Positions 9,001 through 16,803 of a stretch of DNA of 52,924 nucleotides are shown in pieces. A program made the position numbers and the translations under genes. The notes under the pieces were generated by a model that was not told where the DNA came from, made no database searches, and saw nothing but the letters and a program-made list of their open reading frames with translations. This DNA is from a virus, in the IMG/VR virus record IMGVR_UViG_3300045973_001495, positions 1 to 52,924 of that record. The stretch is one strand, 5' to 3'. How positions within the stretch are numbered: position 1 is the stretch's first letter; the number at the start of each line of letters is the position of its first letter.

Positions 9001-12000
9001 GATTGATAGCAACTTTTGCAGGCTCGAAGTGCGCGGCTGCTGGATTTACTCCGCCGTGACCACGCGAACCGAAACCAATCCCAAGCGTACCGTTTAAGCT
9101 GATTGCATCAGGCGGAATTCCAATTAGTTCGGCAAGATCGCTGAATGCGTCATAGGCACGGTTAAGATTGTCTTGGCGCTCTGCTTGCGGCATGGAATTG
9201 CCAAGCTCAATGCGCCCATCGAACCCGAAGGCGTCAGCAAAGTCCTTGGCAGAAACATTACCATCACGGTGCTCTTTCCCCGTCCGATCTGCATTTGTCT
9301 CGCGCCGCTCATTGGGGGTGCTTGTTTTCTTATCCAGCAAGGCAAGCAATTCTGCCTTGTTATCAGCTAGATATTTTCTAGCTTCATCAGGCGTCTTTAG
9401 GCCGGATTTCAGATCAATATATTTACCAGCAGCAATCTTCTTCCCGATTGTGTAGCCCGGAACACCGCGCTCAGAGTAAATATCTAAGGACTTCTCTTTC
9501 TTTGGTGTGTCGCTAGCTTGCTCGCTTGCAATGCGTGATTTGGCAAAAGCTACTGCTTCATCAAATGTGTCGAAATACTTAGTTTTTGAATATGGCTCAC
9601 CTGATCTGCTTATGGAGAATTTCTTAATGCCATGCGGGTGCTTAACGCCATCGAACGTGCTGTAAATTCCAGACTCCAACTCAAGCCCGTTCGTTTTCGT
9701 GAAATCAGGAAAGCCAAGTGCTTTGTAGAAATCAATCTTACTGCGCAACTCCATAGCGCCGGATAACTTGGTGTTATTGATAATTTCATTAACACCGTCC
9801 ATCCCGACGCCATTAAACAAATGTGACGCAAGGCTGCGAATAGTCTTAAGCTTTTCCACCCATGCTTTTAGCAGGTATGGCTTTCTCGGCTTGTTGCCAA
9901 TGAATTCGCGCAATGCTTTTACTGTTGCAAGCGCTTCGTTTGAAGAGCCATTCAAGTTCAATTGTTCATAATTTGGCTCAGGGAAGTGCTTGCTTAGTGT
10001 TATCTCACTTGCTTCTGGCAAGTCTTGAGTAAGCGAGGCGACAAGCTCTGCTCGCTTATCCTTTGCAGCGCCGCCAATTTTCTGACCGTAGTCTTCAATT
10101 GGCCCGGTGTTGTTGAACTTCTTGGGCGCTTCCGCTACTGGTTCAACCTTCGCTGCGGACTCATCAAACAGACTCGACTGCCCACGCGCCGCCCCTTCGT
10201 CTGCGGTGCGATCTGAGCCGGTAAGCGTGAACTCGCCTAGCTGTGCATCTGCATCAGCTTTCCGAGTCGCTTTGCGCGACTCTGTGGCTGCTTGCTCTTC
10301 CTGTTGCCGTGCTTCCGCATTCAGGCGCGGCAAGTCTGCTACGTCTAGTCCTTCGAGTCCGAACTCTTCAGCGCTTCGCGGCGTTGCTTGAGACTCTTCA
10401 GCCACTCCTTCCGCTGTGCTGGTGGCACCTTCAGGAAGTCGCGTATCAATCGCATCATTGCTGGAGACTGCTGGCCGTCCATCGAGGGCGGCAAGGAATT
10501 GTTCTTCTGTGACATTGCTCTTTGCGCTCCACGCTATTTCATAAAAGGCGTCTAGTTCTTGGTCGCTTACGTCTGGATAAGCATCATCGTTGAATTCCGC
10601 ACCGGCACCGGACTCATCCATGTGGGCAAATTCTGCCGCTCTGATTGCCCCATTCTTGGTTTGTTCGTGATGCGTGCGCAGCAAGGCATTAACGGTGCGG
10701 CGCTCTTGCACATCCATCTTCTCACCGGTAAGCGCCTTATCCACCGCCCGCATCGTGGCGGCAGGACTCATGCGCTCGGCAGGTGATAACGCACCCCACC
10801 ATTCAGCGTTCGGCACCCATGACGTGCGCCCAATCTTATCCGATCCATCTACCTGCGGCGTGCGTGTCAGCGCGCCGCCAGTTTCCGACCAACCCGCTTG
10901 CGCCGCAAGTGCGCGCAACTCTGGCTCGTATGCCTTAGCTAAAGTCGGGTCTACTTTGTCTTTGGGCTGGATTACAGCAAGGCTTTTCTGTCCAACTTCA
11001 TCAGTATTTGCCGCGCCTTGAGCGCTTGCCGCTGCGCCTTCTTGCGTTTGCGTCGTTCCTTCTTGTGTAGCCAGTGGGCTAGGTTTGGCATCATTGCTAG
11101 GTGACTCCACTTGAACAATACGGCGGTCAATTTCCGCCTGCGCCTTTGCCCTTGCGCCAGCGCTGGCGGCTTCTGTGTTCAATACCTTGGCTAGCGCCCT
11201 GTCTGATAATTGCGTGACGGGTGTACCGGCAATGGTAGGAATAGAAACGCCCTCAACCGAGGGCGCTTTTAGGTCAATTTGTTGGCCGTCTAACTGCCGC
11301 TTAACGATTGGCGGCTGCTGGCCTAGTGATTGCGCGTTATCAACCTGCGCAATGTCGTCTAGCCGCTTACCTAGTTCGATGTTTTGCACTTGTGCAGGCG
11401 TGCCAACACCTTCAGAACTGGCGATTAGCGTGCTGTCTGGTGCGGGCAATCCTTGCAACTCAGGCGCTTGTACCGACTCAGGGCGCTCGATACTGGCGTT
11501 GCCCTCAGCATCCACCACAACACGCGGTTGCTCCATGTCCAGCCGGTTGGTGGCGGGGGCTTCTTCGCCTGCCGGAATAAACGAACCTTCCAGCGCATCG
11601 CTTGGCGCTGGAAGTGCCAGCGGGCGTGTGATCTTGTGTTCGCCGTGGGTGATTGTGTCGCCCATGCCAAGTGCGTCTAGCAGTGCATCTTGGTTTACAT
11701 CAAGCGCCCCGCCCGTGGCGTCTGGTAGCGTGATGTTCAGTTTTTCGGCTGGGGTTTTTTCGGCTTCTGGCTTCTCGGGAGCGCTGCGATTATTGAACGA
11801 TGAAGCGCCACCACCAACTGCGCCCAATAAGCCGCCAGATAAACCGCCCATTACAGCCTGCTCGGCCACGCCATCCATCAGGGGTTTACCTTGCCCCAAG
11901 TTCTGCCACATTTGTTCAGTAGCAGATTGCGGCGTTTCTTCTAGCAAACCCTCTTTAAGCGCGCCCTTGGCTGCTGCTTTAAATACACCATCCTTGGCCT

Positions 12001-12847
12001 CGCGCATACCCGAAGCAGCAAGACCAGCTTCAACATCCTCTAGGCCAAACTTTGCGCCGATCTTGTTTGATAGCTGCCCGACTGCTGCGGTTGTTACGCC
12101 GGAGCCGATAGCAGAAAGCGCTTGCCTCGCCCCAAGCTCGCCTTTTGCTGCGTAGTCTGCGGCTTGTGATCCTGCGGTTTGCGCACCTTCTCCGGCAGAA
12201 GAAAGCGCGGCCAAACGCGGCATGGCCTTTTCAACTGCTGCACGCCCTGCCATTAACGCAACTTCTTCGGTTGCGCCTGCCGCCATTGCGGTGCTTACAG
12301 CTCCGCTGAAAATCTTGCCAGCCACTAACTTAACGCCACCGGCAAGCGTTGCCATTTGTGGCAATGACTCAATGGCAGATTCTAGGATGGTGCCGGGATT
12401 CTTTAGCGCTTCGCCAATGCCGGAAACGATGCCGTCATTTTGGAATGCTTCATGTATTTTTTGAGAGTTACGCTTGCTAACGTCTGAATGCTTATCGCCC
12501 CAATAATCGGAGGCCATCTTTAGATCAAGATTGTTGTCAGCAAGAAACTCAGTGATTGTGCGGTTCTTTTCGCCGGTTACTGCGTCCACGCCTGCGCGGA
12601 TAGGTGTTGCAGCCAAGTCGGTAAGGCCAACAATGCCTCGCGGGACTTCAGCAAGGCCTTTCATCAGCGATGCGCCAGCATCCTGCGCGACTTCACCCCA
12701 TGTTCGGCTGCGCTTGTCCTCTTCCTCTTTGCGCTTGCGCTCTTCTTCTTGGGCTAGCTGATGCTCCTGCATTAGCCGATAAGTACGGTCAATTAGATCG
12801 TCTGACGGCCTGCTAGATTTAGCTAGGTTGTCGATTTGCTGAGACAT
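6065..12847 (-). CDS. Giant polyvalent protein: LPD1-like metalloprotease, PRTase, second HExxH, GNAT
   Basis: This 2260-residue protein is the largest in the window and probably an injected effector/protection protein. Residues 1-60 are charged and helical. About 130-350 are Ala/Gly-rich amphipathic helices like those of ejection proteins. About 350-900 are low-complexity linkers. About 900-1180 resemble DarB-type polyvalent regions (NTGPIEDYGQKIGGA). About 1200-1330 form an LPD1-like region with HEWWH at 1294-1298, a zinc-peptidase HExxH signature. About 1530-1760 are phosphoribosyltransferase-like, with the PRPP loop LLDDTITQGGT (D1659, D1660). A second HExxH, HEYLH, is at 1825-1829. About 1960-2110 are GNAT-like, with SKGYGEQ (G2063-x-G2065) and a FWKKLGA motif. 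The four motifs are seen directly; activity and substrates are inferred. Four in-frame hairpins interrupt the linkers (listed separately). It follows its own promoter/terminator leader. Confidence 0.85.
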   Translation of the reverse strand: MSQQIDNLAKSSRPSDDLIDRTYRLMQEHQLAQEEERKRKEEEDKRSRTWGEVAQDAGASLMKGLAEVPRGIVGLTDLAATPIRAGVDAVTGEKNRTITEFLADNNLDLKMASDYWGDKHSDVSKRNSQKIHEAFQNDGIVSGIGEALKNPGTILESAIESLPQMATLAGGVKLVAGKIFSGAVSTAMAAGATEEVALMAGRAAVEKAMPRLAALSSAGEGAQTAGSQAADYAAKGELGARQALSAIGSGVTTAAVGQLSNKIGAKFGLEDVEAGLAASGMREAKDGVFKAAAKGALKEGLLEETPQSATEQMWQNLGQGKPLMDGVAEQAVMGGLSGGLLGAVGGGASSFNNRSAPEKPEAEKTPAEKLNITLPDATGGALDVNQDALLDALGMGDTITHGEHKITRPLALPAPSDALEGSFIPAGEEAPATNRLDMEQPRVVVDAEGNASIERPESVQAPELQGLPAPDSTLIASSEGVGTPAQVQNIELGKRLDDIAQVDNAQSLGQQPPIVKRQLDGQQIDLKAPSVEGVSIPTIAGTPVTQLSDRALAKVLNTEAASAGARAKAQAEIDRRIVQVESPSNDAKPSPLATQEGTTQTQEGAAASAQGAANTDEVGQKSLAVIQPKDKVDPTLAKAYEPELRALAAQAGWSETGGALTRTPQVDGSDKIGRTSWVPNAEWWGALSPAERMSPAATMRAVDKALTGEKMDVQERRTVNALLRTHHEQTKNGAIRAAEFAHMDESGAGAEFNDDAYPDVSDQELDAFYEIAWSAKSNVTEEQFLAALDGRPAVSSNDAIDTRLPEGATSTAEGVAEESQATPRSAEEFGLEGLDVADLPRLNAEARQQEEQAATESRKATRKADADAQLGEFTLTGSDRTADEGAARGQSSLFDESAAKVEPVAEAPKKFNNTGPIEDYGQKIGGAAKDKRAELVASLTQDLPEASEITLSKHFPEPNYEQLNLNGSSNEALATVKALREFIGNKPRKPYLLKAWVEKLKTIRSLASHLFNGVGMDGVNEIINNTKLSGAMELRSKIDFYKALGFPDFTKTNGLELESGIYSTFDGVKHPHGIKKFSISRSGEPYSKTKYFDTFDEAVAFAKSRIASEQASDTPKKEKSLDIYSERGVPGYTIGKKIAAGKYIDLKSGLKTPDEARKYLADNKAELLALLDKKTSTPNERRETNADRTGKEHRDGNVSAKDFADAFGFDGRIELGNSMPQAERQDNLNRAYDAFSDLAELIGIPPDAISLNGTLGIGFGSRGHGGVNPAAAHFEPAKVAINLTRKNGAGSLGHEWWHAVANYFSRAVGSKTGDITSNLRTKHEGIRKEVLDAYADVVKAINNSKMVDRSKELDARRTKNYWSTIEELTARAFESFLIDKAKQNGLSNDYLANILDHQTWNVIEEVEQGEGAKESYPYPTESEKAEINAAFEKLFSTIKVKEENSRKVLYSRTATPQKSTPAQLLKALGSAFGSKLVDRLMARGRKNERGGMVVGTQDAIIEQVAQARAKVNGTDVATERARLADEVKNSILKLPDAIIEHQLGIMSGDDYELGKSGDKVGALRLALKLITPNLVEKVRSQAGNDPIIVGVSSIEASGKNAIPHAAAEVLAKKLNAEADSKIIQSNSPKRTSMDGIERIFNKPTFIGEVEQGRNYVLLDDTITQGGTLSSLAKYIEDNGGSVKSIVALSGKQYSRIIEPTEETLARLREKHGDLEDGFFKATGRQFDDLTESEARYLTNYKSANSIGVRISEANRGRSSDLVQEAVSSNELKKAPPSGGVSNSSKLETKLSADGQMQAFYDPVSGIHAFNSDVLAEDTAHGVFLHEYLHGGLDSDPALRKQFDALTQAAVSNHKAGLAAPEGSPKRLLADEVQRRLESAGETESAEETLTYTVEVAANWAAKEGIKVIDGNALERIAKRFGSVAANLIRDFVSMVRLRLMRAGVMEPGKLTTNDLLMMAKQSAQTAGKGGFVGSNGSAAVAGSKGEKYDAGRVFARLEKQANGEYTNNDDVTLRPVLTHPNGSVAFRIRIAKQDVGFVILQPDGDGFSVLRNIKIDDSKQSKGYGEQVIKAMLATSGGKVDIIDITNGHDDQKDARPFWKKLGARWKNYSTDSTQMDGTLDWNDYAKARLDDTGRVGYDSEADQGIAGAGQLAGDGSGTDAEAQGYGIEVQDGYEGLTPEEQDALRALGAKFSKTPPSAGFFASYPEQFNNSRFGKETVTVPVYVRSEGRTVDAKFNITKELNDYDRRLADLNKVLKCAA
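6244..6268 (-). other. In-frame terminator-like hairpin 1 inside the giant gene
   Basis: A perfect 10-bp stem (AAAACCCCGC / GCGGGGTTTT) with a 5-base loop lies inside the coding sequence and reads as KTPPSAGFF near residue 2194-2202. On the transcribed strand it ends in a T-run, like a rho-independent terminator. It separates the GNAT-like region from the last 60 residues. Confidence 0.75.
7510..7527 (-). other. In-frame terminator-like hairpin 2 inside the giant gene
   Basis: A 7-bp perfect stem (CGCCACC / GGTGGCG) has a UUCG tetraloop on the transcript strand. A run of seven A residues lies on its 5' side on that strand. It encodes KKAPPSGGV near residue 1774-1782 and lies between the phosphoribosyltransferase-like segment and the second HExxH segment. 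Confidence 0.75.
11248..11265 (-). other. In-frame hairpin 3 inside the giant gene
   Basis: A 7-bp perfect stem (CGCCCTC / GAGGGCG) with a 4-base loop encodes LKAPSVEGV near residue 528-535, within the low-complexity linker. The peptide has the same K-x-P...G-V layout as hairpin 2. Confidence 0.65.
11587..11614 (-). other. In-frame hairpin 4 inside the giant gene
   Basis: A 10-bp perfect stem (CTTCCAGCGC / GCGCTGGAAG) with an 8-base loop encodes LPAPSDALEGSF near residue 412-421, in the linker after the Ala/Gly-rich helices. Confidence 0.65.
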
Positions 12848-12856
12848 TCAGGAACC

Positions 12857-12893
12857 CCAAAAAGCCAAAAGGCCAGCGGGTTAGGCTGGCCTT
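12857..12893 (-). terminator. Terminator in the leader of the giant polyvalent gene
   Basis: A 9-bp perfect stem (AAGGCCAGC / GCTGGCCTT, 7-base loop) is followed on the minus strand by TTGGCTTTTT. It stands between the 399-residue gene and the giant gene, about 30 bases after the predicted start of the 12930 promoter. It can end read-through from upstream and would block that promoter unless antiterminated. Confidence 0.75.
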
Positions 12894-12899
12894 CGGAAA

Positions 12900-12957
12900 C
12901 GACAAAACACCCACTTGGGGCGACAAGACATTTTAGCGCATGTTAGCGATTAGATAA
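12900..12957 (-). promoter_or_regulatory. Candidate late promoter with initial-transcript hairpin (unit 3)
   Basis: Minus strand: TAAAAT at 12935-12930 as -10, with only a weak -35 (TTATCT, 16-base spacing). It is followed after 4 bases by TGTCGCCCC-AAGT-GGGTGTTTTGTCG-type sequence forming a short hairpin at the probable RNA 5' end. The same arrangement is found at 25447-25504 and 33153-33208. The resemblance among the three supports it more than the -35 does. Confidence 0.4.
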
Positions 12958-14149
12958 GGTTTTTCTGCTGCATGATTCGCACCAAATCCGCTCTTTGTTT
13001 TATTAGTTCCATAGTTTTTTCGGGGTTCTGTTGATTCGCTTGAATAGATGCGTCCACATTCTTTAAAGCCTGTTTATAGGAATCAATAGTGCGCTGGCGC
13101 TCTTCTGGACTCTGCGGAACTTGCGGATCGACCGAGGCGGGCTTAGGTGCTACGGGGGCGGGCTTCGCCGCCACCGGCTGCGCTGCTGCCAGTAATCCAG
13201 CCTGCACAGGCTTAGGCGCTGTTGCTTGCTGTTGCTTTGGCGCTGGCATCTTGCCAGTAGCGACAAAATCGCTGGCTTCCAAGTCTGACAAGCCCGGATG
13301 GTCGGCCTTGGCTTTGGATATTTTTGCGGCAATATCATCACGAGCTGAAGCGGGTGGCTTCCCTGTGCCTGCCTGCGTCAAAGGTGAATATGTGCCGTCG
13401 GCATTAATCCGCACGGTTTCTTTTACAGTTACCGGCTTACTAAGATCGTCTTTAACTTGCTTATCAATGGTTTGAATCCTAAAGCCAGCATCGCGGGCAG
13501 TTGGAGTTAAGAAGGCGGTGAAGTCCTTGCCCTTCGTGGCCGCACTATCCACAAGGTTTTTCAACTCCTTTTTCTCTTCCAAAGTACGCTCACTGGTGGG
13601 AATCGAAGAGATTTCAGCGATCCGCGACTTCATCTTGATCGCTTCAGTGTTGTCGAACTTGTCTTGGGCCTCTTTCTTGCGACGATCCCCCAACTCAGCC
13701 CAGCCAAGTGCTTGACTTGCTTTTGTGCGTTGAATATCAAACTTACTCTTGATTGCTTCTTCAGCCTCTAGCTTAGAAAGCCCGTTCTTCATTTCAAGAG
13801 CAATGGCGTCTTGGTACTCTGGCGTTTTCTTGAACTCAAGTTCTGCGCGCTTCCCATCAAGAGTGCGTTTGATTTCTTCCTGCGCCTTCCCGGCACGCAT
13901 CGCAACTTGCGTTGGATCGTTCCAAACCTTTTGACTAGCACCAGCCTCAGCCATCGCGGTTGTTTCTGCCTTCTTGCCCGCATTGTCTAGGTCAAACTGA
14001 AGCGCCCATTGCTTTTCGCGCTTCACCTGTTCAAACAGTGCTTCGCGTTCCAGTGCTTTGCGGTCTGCATCCTGCTGCTCACGATTCTGGCGAACGTACT
14101 CACCTGTTGCGCCGGTTGCTGCTGCTAGCAATCCATCTAGGAAACTCAT
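12950..14149 (-). CDS. Probable internal (ejection) virion protein, coiled coil
   Basis: This 399-residue protein begins with a short hydrophobic Ala/Gly segment (FLDGLLAAATGATG) and continues as a highly charged helical region to about residue 220, rich in KxxE and QxxD patterns. An extended Ala/Pro/Lys linker follows at about 290-350, then a C-terminal helix. This composition is typical of podovirus internal core proteins. It is coupled by ATGA to the 159-residue gene and is the last gene before the giant polyvalent gene. No enzymatic motif is visible. Confidence 0.6.
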   Translation of the reverse strand: MSFLDGLLAAATGATGEYVRQNREQQDADRKALEREALFEQVKREKQWALQFDLDNAGKKAETTAMAEAGASQKVWNDPTQVAMRAGKAQEEIKRTLDGKRAELEFKKTPEYQDAIALEMKNGLSKLEAEEAIKSKFDIQRTKASQALGWAELGDRRKKEAQDKFDNTEAIKMKSRIAEISSIPTSERTLEEKKELKNLVDSAATKGKDFTAFLTPTARDAGFRIQTIDKQVKDDLSKPVTVKETVRINADGTYSPLTQAGTGKPPASARDDIAAKISKAKADHPGLSDLEASDFVATGKMPAPKQQQATAPKPVQAGLLAAAQPVAAKPAPVAPKPASVDPQVPQSPEERQRTIDSYKQALKNVDASIQANQQNPEKTMELIKQRADLVRIMQQKNLI

Positions 14150-14625
14150 TTGACTGATCCTTTACCAAACTGAACCATATGTTGCGCCATCACGGTTGCA
14201 CGCTGCGCGGTTTGCTTCATTTCGCTCGCATCAATCAGCTTTGCTTTCAGCACAAAGCGCATCAGGCTAGCAATCGCAATAGCGCACAACTGCACCAAGC
14301 TATTTTCATCCAGCTTCGCGCCGCCTAATTGCGCGCTCACAAGGTTGGATGCAGCTTCGGCCATTTCCATTTCAAGATCGCCCTGCCCATCTGTTAGCGT
14401 TTTGATAACGGCGTCTGGTATATGGTCAAGTGCGCGCTCTACATTGGCGGCGTACTGCTTGATTTTCTGATTACTCAGCGCTTGCCCAGCAAAATCGCCG
14501 CTTGCCTCTTGCTGTTCTGTTGCTGGCGTTTCGTGCGCTTCCATCGCCTGATCTTCGTTTGCGTCGTCCGCATCTTCAGGTTGCGCGCCTTGCATTGCGG
14601 CCAATAGGCCGGAGTTGATAGCCAT
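14146..14625 (-). CDS. Hypothetical internal virion protein
   Basis: This 159-residue protein has an acidic, Gln-rich N-terminus (about 1-50) followed by predicted helices ending in an Ala/Met-rich hydrophobic stretch (CAIAIASLMRFVLKAK, about 110-126). Its start GLLAAMQGA resembles the LLAAA starts of neighbours. It is preceded by the 166-residue gene at a 9-base gap and coupled downstream by ATGA. Family not recognised; a virion or assembly role is inferred from location. Confidence 0.55.
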   Translation of the reverse strand: MAINSGLLAAMQGAQPEDADDANEDQAMEAHETPATEQQEASGDFAGQALSNQKIKQYAANVERALDHIPDAVIKTLTDGQGDLEMEMAEAASNLVSAQLGGAKLDENSLVQLCAIAIASLMRFVLKAKLIDASEMKQTAQRATVMAQHMVQFGKGSVK

Positions 14626-14634
14626 ATAAGCCCC

Positions 14635-15135
14635 TTACTTCTTGAAGTAATCAGAATTAACAAAGCGGCTGGTATCCAATCCACCAAGCCCACGGCGTTT
14701 CGCATATTCCTCATAACTGAGTTTTTGCATTTCCTTCGCTTGCTGCAATGCGGCCTCTTGCGCCTTAGTTGTCGCCTTATCTTTCTGGTAGCCATTAAAT
14801 GCACTGAGCAACCCTTGTCCAATAATCCCCTTGCTGCTTGTGCTTAGGCCATTGATTAGGGAAGAGCCGCCTTTCCAGATTTGGTCAAAGATGCTGCCGG
14901 TTTCATCAGAAATGGGCGTGCGGGTAACGTCTTCGTTTGTGTACTGGTAATCAAGGTTAGGACTGCCATCTGGAACTATTTTCTCAAGCCCGTAACCGTC
15001 CTCTTCGCTTGGTGCAATGCTGCCATCTGGCAACACGATTTCGCCATCTTCGTTTATCTTCCACCCGGCAGGGAGCCAACTGGAATCATTGTCTTCCACT
15101 GTGTTGTCGCCATCTGATTCGTTCATATCAACCAC
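14635..15135 (-). CDS. Hypothetical internal virion protein
   Basis: This 166-residue protein has an acidic N-terminal third with a WxxPxGWxxxxDGEIVLPDGS pattern, a Ser/Gly middle, and a basic, Gln-rich helix at about 110-150. Its start overlaps the end of the 557-residue gene by 8 bases. It lies within a block of five genes that probably encode the ejected core. No known domain seen. Confidence 0.55.
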   Translation of the reverse strand: MVDMNESDGDNTVEDNDSSWLPAGWKINEDGEIVLPDGSIAPSEEDGYGLEKIVPDGSPNLDYQYTNEDVTRTPISDETGSIFDQIWKGGSSLINGLSTSSKGIIGQGLLSAFNGYQKDKATTKAQEAALQQAKEMQKLSYEEYAKRRGLGGLDTSRFVNSDYFKK

Positions 15136-16801
15136 CTTTCTTTGTAATCTTCTTTGGCGGCACCAACTGCTTGCCGAGTGTCATTTGTTTAACTGCTGTG
15201 CTGGCAACCGTCCCTGCGATGTCGCCAAGTGTGCCGTTGCCAGTGAGGCTGCCGATACTGTCGTTAGCTGCCGTACCCGCTACGCTGGCAAGTAATCCGT
15301 TTGCGTTTATCCCGCCCGTTTTGATGTACTGCCCAGCCATCTGCCCGCCAGCCGAAATCAGCGCTTTCGTGTAGTCGTTTGGCGTATCTAATCCGCCTTG
15401 GCGTTGCAGGCGAGATAAGTCAGCGCCGGTCGTGCTGGTATTGAAGTCGAGCCCGCGCGACAGGTTCGTGCCCCCTTGGATAAGGCCAGCCGTGGCTGCG
15501 CTAGCTAGCAGGGATTTAGGGTCTAGCTTGCCGGTGCTAATTAGCCCGCTTGTTGCAGTGCGTGCTGCGGCTGCGGCTGCGGCCGAAGCCGACGAGCCTA
15601 AGCCCTTGGTCATGCCGCCAACTGCGCCGCCAACTTGCGCACCGGCATACGATGCGGCAATGCCCTTCAGAACATCGCCCAAGCTGCCGCCGTTGGCTAA
15701 CGTGGTCATGGCAGAGATCGCCCCGCCGATGACTTGACCGCCCGGTATCATCGAGACAACTGCACCAATGATCTGGCCGTTCTTCTGTAGCCACCCGTTT
15801 TGCCGACCGTTGTTCTTGCTGGCGGCTGCCTTGATAAAGTCCTTGTTCGCCATCAAGCCAAAGCGTTCGTCGTAGTGGAACAACATGTTCCGCACGTTCT
15901 GCTGTTGCGCTGGCGTGGTTGCACCGGCTTGCTTATAGACTTCCGGCAACATCGTGTTGATGTCGTCATTTAGTGGCCCGATATTCCCTATCTGTACCAA
16001 GCCTTTTAACTTCGGGTCGCTAATTGCCTGATAGGCTTTATTGTCCTGTTGCTGCGATCTGCGGTTACTTCTACCGGCATTGTGGTCTATGCCATCGTTA
16101 TAAGTTCCGGTAAAACCGTATTCGCCCACGCTGCCATCGGCTGTTTCCATCGCTGTAAAAGCGATCTTGGCTGTCTCGTCGGTGACACCCTTCAGCCCCG
16201 CCTGCTCTAGCAGCTTTTCTTTTGTGCCAAGCATCGGGTCGTTAGCAATAGAAACGCCCTCGTCACCGTAAGCAGTTCCGCCACCATCCATGAAGTAGCC
16301 TGAGTTTTTCTCTAAGTCTTCATCTTTGGTACTAGGGTTAAGTTTCTTCGCTTGTTCTAAAGTTAGATACTGGTAAACCTTTTCATCGTTCTGTGGGTCT
16401 GGGCCTTCATGCGGGCCTTGATACAAGTGATAGTTGGCATACTCCAAACCGGCATTCTTCAACTCGTCTGGCGTTGTCTCCACACGGTAGCGCTTCATCG
16501 ACTTAACGAAGTCACCCACTGTTGTCGTTTTGGAGTCGTCATCCACTAACGCCGCATACTTGTGATCGCCTTTTACCTTCTCCTGCAAAGCAGGATCGAG
16601 CCACATATAAGCAGCGTTCTGGTTTACCCCGTACCCATCGCCGTACCCCGTGAACGAGTTACCAAAGTGCTGAAACGGGGTTTGAGGCTGCGCTGATATA
16701 TTTGATGCGGTAGCTGCGGGCTGAGTGGTTGCCGTTTGCTGTGGCTGCGCCAAGGCAACCACCGGCTGTTTTGGCGGTGTGAGTTGCTTGCCTAGCTGCA
16801 T
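15128..16801 (-). CDS. Probable internal virion protein with glycine-zipper region
   Basis: This 557-residue protein has an Asp/Tyr/Gly-rich N-terminal two-thirds, including GDGYGVNQNAAYMWLDPALQ near residue 50. From about residue 350 the region is Gly/Ala-rich with small-x-x-x-small spacing (VVSMIPGGQVIGGAISAM, GGAVGGMTKGLGSSASAAA), able to form membrane-inserting helices as in ejection proteins. The two ends echo each other: LGKQLTPPK near residue 3 and LGKQLVPPK near the C-terminus. It sits 2 bases after the 846-residue gene. Function inferred from composition and position. Confidence 0.55.
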   Translation of the reverse strand: MQLGKQLTPPKQPVVALAQPQQTATTQPAATASNISAQPQTPFQHFGNSFTGYGDGYGVNQNAAYMWLDPALQEKVKGDHKYAALVDDDSKTTTVGDFVKSMKRYRVETTPDELKNAGLEYANYHLYQGPHEGPDPQNDEKVYQYLTLEQAKKLNPSTKDEDLEKNSGYFMDGGGTAYGDEGVSIANDPMLGTKEKLLEQAGLKGVTDETAKIAFTAMETADGSVGEYGFTGTYNDGIDHNAGRSNRRSQQQDNKAYQAISDPKLKGLVQIGNIGPLNDDINTMLPEVYKQAGATTPAQQQNVRNMLFHYDERFGLMANKDFIKAAASKNNGRQNGWLQKNGQIIGAVVSMIPGGQVIGGAISAMTTLANGGSLGDVLKGIAASYAGAQVGGAVGGMTKGLGSSASAAAAAAARTATSGLISTGKLDPKSLLASAATAGLIQGGTNLSRGLDFNTSTTGADLSRLQRQGGLDTPNDYTKALISAGGQMAGQYIKTGGINANGLLASVAGTAANDSIGSLTGNGTLGDIAGTVASTAVKQMTLGKQLVPPKKITKKGG

Positions 16802-16803
16802 GA

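Noticed and set aside
11175-12155. Long plus-strand open frame of 326 residues
   Set aside because: It is the antisense of the giant polyvalent gene, rich in Ser/Ala/Pro as expected for a shadow frame, with no recognisable domain and no ribosome-binding context.
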